A program made the position numbers and the translations under genes. A DNA stretch of 64,000 bases. Source: Sialis fuliginosa (Eukaryota > Arthropoda > Insecta > Megaloptera > Sialidae). Within the stretch, counting starts at the first letter, position 1, and the number at the start of each line of letters is the position of its first letter. Of this stretch, positions 56,136 to 64,000 are shown one piece after another. The stretch covers positions 33,327,001 through 33,391,000 of the forward strand of contig OY540813.1 in assembly GCA_961205875.1 (NCBI GenBank), read 5' to 3'. The notes beneath the pieces were generated by a model. It saw only the letters and a program-made list of their open reading frames with translations, did not search any database and was not told the origin of the DNA.

Positions 56136-57419
56136 CAGGGCCGGATTAACAACGTAGCGGGAGTAGCAAATGCTACGGGCCCCGCGTCTCTGGGGGCCCC
56201 GCGACTTTGCGGAAAAATATATCTTATTGGACTTACCGTCCAATGGTTGATACGGGGCGTCCAAATCTACAGTAATTAATAATGTAAATTTAGGGTTTCC
56301 GATCTCGATTCGATGTAATCGAAAAATCGATTTTTGAATCTCCGATCTTTGATTTTTTTAATCGATTTTTCTAAATTTGCTCAAATCAAATCAAGAAAAT
56401 TTTGTTTGTAAAAGTGGTATTTTATTATACATACCTCAAAAAAATTAAGGGGTAATTAAAAAAAAAGCAAAACAAAAAATTTAAATTTTCAAACAGTTAT
56501 ATTTCCGCGAAAATTTATTTAATTTGCGTGTTCCAAAGCACATTTAAAAGTTTGTGCTTTCTAATTTTTGAATAAAAATTTCAACAAATTTTATCATCCC
56601 TTTCCGTTCTTTGCCAAGGGTTCAAAAAAGTATCCCTTAATTTTTTATCAACTAATCAATTTTTTTAAGGATTGTATATTCTAAATCAAGTCAGTCAGCG
56701 GCATAGTTAGGGGGTGGGTAGGGGGACAGGGCGGTCCGACCCGGGTGACAACCTGAAGGGGTGAGACCTGTCTTATTTGTTAAAAAATAAAGCCTATTTA
56801 CCCATAGATATAGAGCATGGACTGCGCATCTGATTCTAAAACAGAGCCGTGTTAAAAGAAATAGATGGAAAATGATTTGGGATATACTTGCCCTTATTTA
56901 ATAATTCATTTATTTCATTCTTATTAGAAATAGAGATAGATGTATCCCGAAAAAAATGGTGTAATATTTCTTCAAAACAGTGAGAGAGATACGGTGGCGT
57001 TTGGGATATATCTATCTCTTTTTCTAATAAGAAAGAAATAGTTACTTCTGTTTAAATAAGGACAAACCATTTTCTATCTCTTTCTTTTGACACGGCTCTG
57101 TTTTCGAGTTAGATGCGTGGTCCATGCTCTATGTCTATGGTATAATATTTACTTCTTTTTTGGTTATTTAAAGCTTCCAATGGGAAAAATGTCTAATAAA
57201 TTGAGTGAATTGACTTTTTTTTATTATTGAAAGTCTATAGAGGTGATGACCATCCAATTTATTTAAAAAATAGATCCCACTGATATTTTTATGTCATTAA
57301 AAATTCACCTATTGATTTTTTCGGGGGGAGTGGGTGAAGCTATCGATTTATTCCTCGAGCCCCCCCCGATGCCACTGCCAAGGGCCTCTTTGTAACATTT
57401 GCTACTTAATCCGGCCCTG
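56136..57419. mobile_element. Non-autonomous hAT element, 1284 bp, perfect 8-bp TSD
   Basis: The ends CAGGGCCGGATTAA and TTAATCCGGCCCTG are perfect 14-bp inverses, flanked by TCTATATC at 56128-56135 and 57420-57427. The inner end regions carry GCTACGGGCCCCG and GGGCCTC words. At 56290-56395 there is a patch built of ATCGATTTTT/GATCTCGATTCG words, perhaps another element's end. No transposase is present, and a palindromic MITE is nested at 56801-57140. Confidence 0.92.
56801..57140. mobile_element. Palindromic MITE nested in the hAT element, about 340 bp
   Basis: The left CCCATAGATATAGAGCATGG and right CCATGCTCTATGTCTATGG are near-perfect inverses. Further matching blocks (ACAGAGCCGTGT, AAAGAAATAGATGGAAAATG) continue inward. 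TA lies outside both ends, allowing a one-base difference at the left. It is A+T-rich and non-coding. Confidence 0.75.
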
Positions 57420-57427
57420 TCTATATC

Positions 57428-58439
57428 TATCTACCGGGTGTTTCAGACCACCCGTCCACTATGTTTTACGCCCAAACTATTGAAGATAGAGTTTTATGAT
57501 AAAAAATTTACTGTGTATATCGACCCTAAAGAATTTCAGGAAAATATTTTCAACCCCCTAAAACCCCTCCTTGGGGGGGTAGTTTGAGTGGTAACTGCCC
57601 GTTTCTCAGCAAAATCAAAGAAAACGGTAAATCCAAAAGTACATAATTTTAAAAATCATAAAAAAGTAAGAAACTTTTGTAAAAAAAAATTTTCATACAT
57701 TCAATAGTTTAGAAAATATGGCGACTTGTTCTCAAATTTTAGGGTTTTACTAAAATTGCTCTAGTTTCGTTAAATATTAATGAAATTATATTTTTTATTT
57801 TTCTTTAAAAAGTAGAAATAATGAACTTTCTAATGATGTCTGATTATTTGAGATTTGGATAGTTTAAAGTGTTATAACAAAAAATATATTCACCTCTGGG
57901 TTACATAAGCTCGGGTAGAAGGTATTTAATAAATAGTCTTCACTCTGGATTGCATAATCAGTCCGCCAAGTCAGTGATAGATACTAAATACTAGGCGAGC
58001 GACAATAAAGGAGGATCCATATTTACCTATTTCCTCACCATCGTCGTGAATGTGCTTAGTGTTTTGGTTTTTCTTTTTAATTTTAATTCAGTGACGTTCT
58101 TTTTGGCTCTAAATTCAAAAGTTAGAATTGTTATGTGTAATATTAGTGTTAATCGTTATATTGTTATTTTTTATTGCCAGTGAGTAATTATAATTCAATA
58201 AGTGTATTATGGTATTGCATAACCAATGTGAAGTAAATTTATTTATTCTAATTATATATACTTTTGATAATAAAAACTGTTAACTTTTTTATTTCGTTGG
58301 TCATTTAATTGTTATAGTGTCATACGCTACATATCAAAAATGCAAAAGTTCAATTGGAGATAATTAAAATTTTTTAAATGGAATGATATATCAATTAGTA
58401 CTTCATCTTAAAAAATATATTTAAATTAACAACTTTTGT
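57428..58439. other. Unassigned stretch
   Basis: TACCGGGTGTTTCAGACCAC at about 57432-57451 looks like one terminus of a TA-type MITE; the partner was not found. The rest is A+T sequence with no gene recognised. Confidence 0.4.
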
Positions 58440-59004
58440 TTTAGCATGTCAAAATGTACATCTCAATTAGTAGAATTTGACCATATTTTTTTTTTCTAAC
58501 TTAAAAATGGCGCCTGTAGGAGACTAAAAGCAGTATTTTATTTCGCCCCACCCCCACCCCTCTAACTCTGTAACTACCGGCTCAAAAAATCTGAAAAAAA
58601 TTTGGTAACGAGGTTTTGGTGGGGCAATAGGGAGGGGCGTCATGGAAATTTTTATTTTTGTTTTCATATCTAGGCATGTGGTATGTCAAAATGTACATCT
58701 CAGTTAGTAGAATTTGACCATATTTTTTATTTATTTTTTCTAACTAATAAATGTCGCCTGTAGGGGCTAAAAGCAGTATTTTATTTTGTCCACCCTACCT
58801 CAAGCTCGGTCACTACTGGCTCAAAAAATCTGAAAAAAATTTGGTAACGAGGCTTTGGTGGGACTACCAACGACAAATACTAAAGTTAACAATATAATTT
58901 TAAATTTTGGAATTATAGAGAGGGGCGTCATAGAATTTTTTATTTTGATATCTAGGCAAGTAGGGTGTCAAAATATAGATCTCAATTAGTAGAATTTGAC
59001 ACTT
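58440..59004. repeat. Inner part of the GGTTCCGAAG-ended element, tandem blocks
   Basis: The block with TGTCAAAATGTACATCTCAA, TTAGTAGAATTTGAC, AAAAGCAGTATTTTATT and GGCTCAAAAAATCTGAAAAA occurs twice or more here. It matches 34890-35180. The gypsy element is inserted at its end. Confidence 0.6.
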
Positions 59005-60159
59005 TGTAACATATTTTCCTGTCATATTATTTTTTATCCAAATTATTTTCCTTGTTATAAATTCAATTCAATTAAATATTTTATTCGAATTCTTTAACAA
59101 ACATTCATAATGTTACAATAAAATGAGTTCTCAACAAAATCGACTGACATCGGCAAAAACGTGCTGACACCTGAGTGCATAGCCATCCGGTCGCGGTACG
59201 AATGACAAGACAGTGGCGCGAGACAGAACATCTAGAACGAGCGTGCGGGGTGAACGTATCAGTGCGGTGTATGCCTAGTTTGAATTGATAGGTCCCAGGA
59301 AATTATATTTTGAGATTGGAACTTGGTGGTCCGTCCAATTTCACTCCGAGAGGGAGGATTAAGTTCCTGGTAACCTAAATAACGCGACGGGAAGTGGCGG
59401 TCCAATCCCGACGCACCGAAAGGGATCAAACGGCAGCCGACACGTGGTACCTCTAACATCAAACAAGCCCACGCACACACACGCATCCAACGTTCTGGCC
59501 GAAGAAAAAAAAAAGTGAGGTGTAGTGAGTGAGTGCCGCGAAAGTCAATATTTAATAAAGTGTGTTTTCGGTATTTTCTTAAAAGATAAAAGTTAAGTAA
59601 TGTTACACTTCATCTCAAACGTGGCCACGTAAGTGACGTAAGGACAATCAAGGTATTTATTTATAAGTTTAGTTGTATGATTTTTGTTTTTTTTTGTATT
59701 GGAATCGAGTTTAGGAAAAAGGCGGCGATTGGAATTCGCGAAATTAAATTAGCTTATCTTAATAAACATATTATATTTTTTTAAATAATTTACCTAACCT
59801 TTTCTTTGTTCAACCAACGGATTTTATAAGTAATGACAATATAACAATCGCTTACTTCCCTCCTATTACACATTGTACCAGTGGCGTAGTAATATAATCT
59901 TAGTCAATTAATTTACTTTTTCTTTTCCACCTTTTTTTTAATCGCTTACAGAATCGTGAGTCCCAGGATTAACATCGTCAGTGGAAAATAGGTTCCTGGT
60001 ATCCCTTTATTCCCCAAAACCAGGTGGCGCCCAAAACTAACATCCTTTATGAAATTAACATCCTTTCATTTATTTTGTTTTTCATTAACCCACCCCGTCT
60101 TCACTGAGCCAGGGCACACTGAGCCTTTGTGACGTATAGATCAAATTTTTAACGTTACA
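59005..60159 (+). mobile_element. 5' LTR of a Ty3/gypsy retrotransposon
   Basis: It begins TGTAAC and ends GTTACA, perfect inverted termini, 1155 bp. It is bordered by a primer-binding site 4 nt downstream. It is richer in G+C than the flanks around 59150-59500. AATAAA occurs at 59554-59559 and 59761-59766. The preceding ACTT (59001-59004) would be the target duplication if ACTT also follows the other LTR, which is outside the window. Confidence 0.85.
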
Positions 60160-60163
60160 AAAT

Positions 60164-60182
60164 TGGCGCCCAACGTGGGGCC
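60164..60182 (+). other. Primer-binding site
   Basis: TGGCGCCCAACGTGGGGCC begins with the obligatory TGG and lies 4 nt after the LTR. I do not assign the tRNA. Confidence 0.85.
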
Positions 60183-60595
60183 GGATGATCCTTGGGGCCA
60201 CGATTCTTGAAGGCCCAAAGTGAGTTTTAAAGATCTCACCGTTCTGTTCGCGTGATTGTAATTTGGGTTCTCATGAAGATAAATTGAGTATATTGCTACG
60301 CTGAGGAAATATTTTTGCAGGATTCAGAGGGCCTGTTGCTGATTTTTGAGGGCCTATTGTAATTTTTTGAAGGGCCATTGTAATTATTTGAACTTCTATT
60401 GTAATTTTAAATATCTGTTGTAATTTTTTTTGAGGGCCTATTGTAATTTGTGGTGGGCCCATTGAGACTTTTTGAGGGCCGATTGGTATTTTTGTTAAGA
60501 AGAAACTAGATAGCTTTGTATTGTATAACGTTTAGCTTTCATAGGATAGTATATTGTATTTTTAAATAATAAGATTGTAAAATTGGAACAAGAAC
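60183..60595 (+). repeat. Gypsy leader with degenerate tandem repeat
   Basis: 60328-60498 holds six to eight diverged copies of a unit like GAGGGCCTATTGTAATTTTT, each about 20-25 bp. It lies between the primer site and gag. The 63-codon minus-strand frame here merely mirrors the repeat. Confidence 0.75.
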
Positions 60596-62014
60596 ATGTC
60601 GCTAAAAATGGATGTAGATAGATTAGCGCAAGAGGAGCTGCAGTATGAGTTAGCTGCAAGAGGCATTGGAGCAGAAGGGACAGTAGACGAATTAAGGAAG
60701 CGGTTTCGACAGGTTTTACGGAGGGAAAAAGAGGGTCGCTCCATGACTAGTAAATCAATAACTTGGAAGGTGAACATAGAATGGGAGACGGCATACATAG
60801 AGAGGAAAGTGAAGGAGGCTTCCGAGCTAATAGCGGAAATTGTTGGAAGTAAAGCCGAGAGTGCGTACAAAAAGGCCGAAACCAAATTAGCCCACCTGCT
60901 GAATGTGCTTGAGTGGATGGACTGCAAAGACGTAGAAGCATTTGACTTACGGGCTAAAAATAGTAGTACCGTGGTGGACCTCGTCTCGGAACTTGAAGCA
61001 AAAGTGTCTGAGACAAGAGTGGTCGATAAAGAAATAGAACCTCCTACTTCTCTTCTGCAAGATCTACCTCCAACAACGGAAGCTCGTGAAGATATACCGG
61101 TAGACCTATCGGTGCTAAACCCACAAAATGGACCCCATCATAGTTCATTGTCAGAAACGAGGGCCGAAGAACGAGCTCAGACGACACACCTACCGTGGAC
61201 ACCATCACACGTCACGCGATCGGTCCCAGTCTCCAAATGGGATTTGAAATTTACAGGAGAAACTAATAGCATGAGCGTTAACGCCTTCATCGAAAGGGTA
61301 GATGAGTTGAGAATAGCCCGAAACGTCGACGAAGAACAACTATGGGACTCTGCCATTGATTTATTCTCAGGTCCGGCACTGATATGGTTTAGAGCGATGA
61401 GGAACGTCAATTCTTGGTCCCAATTATGCCATGAATTGCGTGAACAATTTCAGCCGTTCGATTATCACGACAAACTGTTCGATGAAATTAAGCGTCGAAC
61501 CCAGGGGCCAGATGAACCTCTCGGAATCTATATGGCCGTAATGTCAAACTTATTTAACAGGCTCGAGTGTCCATTGTCGGAAACAATAAAATTGAGAATT
61601 ATAATGAAAAATATTGCACCTTATTACCAAGAACGATTGTGTTTGGTGGATGTCACTTCGTTGAACCAACTCGCACAGTTAGGACGGCGTCTCGAGAACC
61701 AACGCTATACCACCGAGTCATTCGTACCTCCGGGCGGTTGCACTCAGCGGTCACTAGAACCAGATTTGGCATATAAAGGCAAGACCGCGAAATCTTCTCC
61801 GTTTAGAACGGCTCCTATAGAAACTCCATCTGCAACGTCGCGAACGGTAAAACCGAACCCTGAGTCTTCAAGGGGGTTCACATGTTGGAATTGTAGTGGC
61901 ACAGGTCATAGCTTTCGGTATTGCGCTACTCGTCCGCGCAAAAGATTTTGTACTGGATGTGGAGCTGCAAATGTAGCTCGTCATGAATGTTCCCAATGTA
62001 GGCCAAAAAACTAA
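60596..62014 (+). CDS. Ty3/gypsy Gag polyprotein, 472 aa, intact
   Basis: The start MSLKMDVDRLAQEELQYEL is the first Met of the frame, with AAGAACATG context. The first 45 residues (LAARGIGAEGTVDELRKRF) resemble a SAP-like helix pair often seen at the start of insect gypsy Gags. A retrotransposon Gag core begins at about residue 215 (KWDLKFTGETN) and includes DLFSGPALIWFRA and LREQFQP. Residues 430-443 are a classic CX2CX4HX4C zinc knuckle (CWNCSGTGHSFRYC), and a variant knuckle (CTGCGAANVARHEC) is at 452-465. Gag assembles the cytoplasmic particle, and the knuckles bind element RNA. The frame is complete with no break. Pol follows in the -1 frame through a slippery site just before the stop. 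Confidence 0.95.
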   Translation: MSLKMDVDRLAQEELQYELAARGIGAEGTVDELRKRFRQVLRREKEGRSMTSKSITWKVNIEWETAYIERKVKEASELIAEIVGSKAESAYKKAETKLAHLLNVLEWMDCKDVEAFDLRAKNSSTVVDLVSELEAKVSETRVVDKEIEPPTSLLQDLPPTTEAREDIPVDLSVLNPQNGPHHSSLSETRAEERAQTTHLPWTPSHVTRSVPVSKWDLKFTGETNSMSVNAFIERVDELRIARNVDEEQLWDSAIDLFSGPALIWFRAMRNVNSWSQLCHELREQFQPFDYHDKLFDEIKRRTQGPDEPLGIYMAVMSNLFNRLECPLSETIKLRIIMKNIAPYYQERLCLVDVTSLNQLAQLGRRLENQRYTTESFVPPGGCTQRSLEPDLAYKGKTAKSSPFRTAPIETPSATSRTVKPNPESSRGFTCWNCSGTGHSFRYCATRPRKRFCTGCGAANVARHECSQCRPKN

Positions 62015-64000
62015 TATCCAAGGTGGGCCGTAGTCACCACCCACCGAGAAATGTAAATGTGGTGACCAAGAACATGGTATCAGCGAAGCTGGATGGTATA
62101 CTGGCAAGAAGACAAGGTGACGAAAGACCATTCCTGGAAGTAAATGTTATGGGAATCAAGATGATAGGTTTGTTGGATTCAGGTGCATCGAGATCGATCG
62201 TTGGGATAGAAGGATGGAAACTTTTAAGAGAATTAGGGTTGCCGATTCATCGAACAACTAATTTATCATGTACGGTGGCAAATGGACAGTCCGTGGAATG
62301 TATCGGAACAATTGAAGTACCCATAAGTTTGGAGAATCGGGTTAAGGTGTTTAAGCTCCTGGTGGTCCCTAGTGTGGGCTACACCCTAATCCTGGGTTTA
62401 GATTTTTGGAAGAGTATGGGGGTTGTTCCAAATGTGAGGAAAGGAAAGTGGTTTTTCACGAACGATTTCGTTTGTCCAATAGCATCAACGACCGAACACC
62501 TGGAAACAAACTTGTCAACGAGCGAGCGAGAACGTCTCTCGAAGGTTACTACAGAGTATTTCCAACAGATGCCAAAATTCGGATGTACTGATATGGTGAA
62601 GCATGAGATAAGAACCAGTGGTCCTCCTATCAAACAGAGATACTACCCTGTTTCTCCGAAGATACAAGAATACATCAATGAAGAAGTAGATCATATGCTC
62701 CGAGACGGGATCATCGAACAGTCTAACAGTCCGTGGTCCTCTCCAATAATTTTAGCACGCAAGAAGGATGGTTCCTATAGATTTTGCGTCGATTACAGGA
62801 AAGTAAATGCAGTAACGAAAAGAGACGCCTATCCACTTCCATACATTTCGTCCATTCTAGATCGGTTAAGAGATGCGAGATATTTATCCTCATTGGATTT
62901 GAAGTCCGCCTATTGGCAGATACCAGTAGCTGAAGGAAGTCGTGATAAGACAGCATTCACCGTTCCAGGTCGAGGACTATTCCAATTCAAAAGAATGCCC
63001 TTCGGGTTGCACAACTCGCCGGCCACGTGGCAAAGGCTCATTGACAGAGTTTTAGGTCCAGAATTAGAGCCATATGTCTTTGTGTATCTTGATGACATCA
63101 TAGTAAGTACACAGACACTGGATCAACATCTTGATGTTTTGAAAAGAGTCTTTGCACGCTTGTTGGCCGCTAACCTCTCATTGAGCCCGGAAAAATGTCA
63201 ATTTTGTCGATCTGAACTTCGCTACTTGGGATATATAGTCAACCGTCATGGTCTGCAAGTAGATCCGGATAAAGTATCAGCAATTTTAAATATCCCACCT
63301 CCGAAAAACATCACCGAAGTAAGAAGAATTATAGGCATGGCTAGCTGGTATCGTAGATTTATACCCGAGTTTTCAACAGTTATCGCACCTCTTACCGACC
63401 TACTTAAGAAATCAAAGAGATGGAGTTGGACAGACACATGTGAGACAGCGCTAAAAGCACTTAAAGATGCTCTTGTCTCTGCACCAGTACTCACGTGTCC
63501 AAATTTTGATCTTCCATTTGTTGTCCAAACGGACGCGAGCGACTATGGACTTGGGGCGGTTTTGTCACAACAGTTTCCAGATGGCGAACATGTGATCGGA
63601 TACGCAAGTCGTACTCTGAACAAGGCTGAAAGAAATTATACAACCACAGAAAAAGAGTGCCTAGCGGTAATTTGGGCAGTGGAGAAATTCCGTCCGTACT
63701 TAGAAGGGGCCAAATTTACCGTCATAACTGATCATCACTCACTGGTATGGCTGAACAACCTTAAAGATCCAGTTGGAAGGTTGGCGAGATGGGCACTACG
63801 ACTTCAACAGTATGACTTTACCATCATTCATCGAAAAGGAAAAGAACACCTAGTTCCTGACGCGTTATCTCGATCCGTACCCGTAGACATCATTGATATA
63901 CCTCCAGATACTTCAGATAAATGGTACACACGTGTTAAGAAAAAGACCCAATTATTCCCGCCTAAGATGTCGAAATGGCGTATTGAAGATGACTCAGTTC
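62002..64000 (+). CDS. Ty3/gypsy Pol (protease, RT, RNase H), open to window edge
   Basis: The frame is entered by the -1 shift near 62011 and has no stop through 64000, at least 663 codons; the C-terminus (integrase) is outside. In order: aspartic protease with LLDSGASRSIVG (about residue 53 after the slip) and a second flap-side motif LILGLDFWKS; then reverse transcriptase with CVDYRKVN, catalytic LDLKSAYWQI, FTVPGRGLFQF, MPFGLHNSPATWQR and YLDDIIV (63085-63105); then RNase H with QTDASDYGLGAVLS, TTEKECLAVIW, TDHHSLVWL and the PDALSR end. The catalytic Asp residues of all three enzymes are visible. The region up to the edge therefore looks intact, though activity cannot be judged without the integrase and the 3' LTR. 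Confidence 0.95.
62005..62045 (+). promoter_or_regulatory. Programmed -1 frameshift signal
   Basis: The heptamer A AAA AAC (62005-62011) is in the correct gag phase directly before the gag stop TAA (62012-62014). Ten nt further (62012-62021 as spacer) GGTGGG (62022-62027) can pair with CCCACC (62040-62045), loop 12 nt. A slip of one base joins gag to the -1 frame, which is open from 62002 to the window end. Confidence 0.85.

Noticed and set aside
60562..60927. 121-codon frame opposite gag
   Set aside because: Shadow of the gag reading frame.
1..64000. tRNA and rRNA genes
   Set aside because: I looked for GGTTCGA-type B boxes and cloverleaf-like contexts; the hits seen (for example near 15355) belong to hAT end words.

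Overview
The window looks like repeat-rich, AT-rich (roughly 70 percent or more A+T) nuclear DNA from an arthropod, most likely an insect. The evidence is the mix of elements: Helitron-like repeats with CTCT/TGTC-type runs ending in CTAG or CTAA, several hAT elements, an intron-bearing Tc1 element, Ty3/gypsy retrotransposons and Penelope-like inverted repeats. There is no operon-like gene packing. I cannot name the species. No conserved host protein gene is recognised with confidence; nearly every short open frame here is explained by a repeat or is probably chance.

Layout. 0-9.4 kb: Penelope-like inverted repeat copies, a 1.56 kb palindromic TA-flanked element (2621-4181), a Helitron-like 3' end, long plain AT-rich stretches and a repeat called R1 here (8480-9400). 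9.8-15.4 kb: two hAT elements with perfect 8-bp target duplications (9795-10622, 14497-15369). Between them lies a richer-GC stretch with a candidate three-exon secreted-peptide gene (12633-13115) and inverted repeats carrying CRE, CCAAT and TATA-like motifs. 17.8-21.2 kb: a nested set, with a hAT element carrying a transposase remnant inside a Helitron-like repeat, inside a foldback-type remnant, inside a TA-flanked element. 21.3-29.2 kb: a palindromic element split by another hAT insertion, a candidate microexon, and a foldback element with unequal tandem arms (24096-26729). 30.4-34.3 kb: a 3.9 kb foldback element with two 1.4 kb arms of ten tandem units each and a perfect 9-bp target duplication. 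34.5-41 kb: more non-autonomous elements. 41.7-43.3 kb: a decayed Tc1 transposon with an apparent intron. 44.5-58 kb: MITEs, a gypsy gag-protease fragment, and a fifth hAT with a perfect target duplication (56136-57419). 59.0-64.0 kb: the 5' part of an apparently intact Ty3/gypsy retrotransposon (LTR, primer site, gag, canonical -1 slippery site, protease-RT-RNase H open to the window edge).

How the parts relate. The window is mainly a record of transposition. Autonomous sources are represented by decayed copies (hAT C-terminus, Tc1, gypsy gag-PR) and one seemingly intact gypsy. The rest are non-autonomous. Two themes stand out: many unrelated palindromic or foldback elements, and several hAT-type elements whose two ends are built from degenerate repeats of one short word that differs from element to element. 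All family names are assigned by eye from termini, target duplications and protein motifs; no database search was run.
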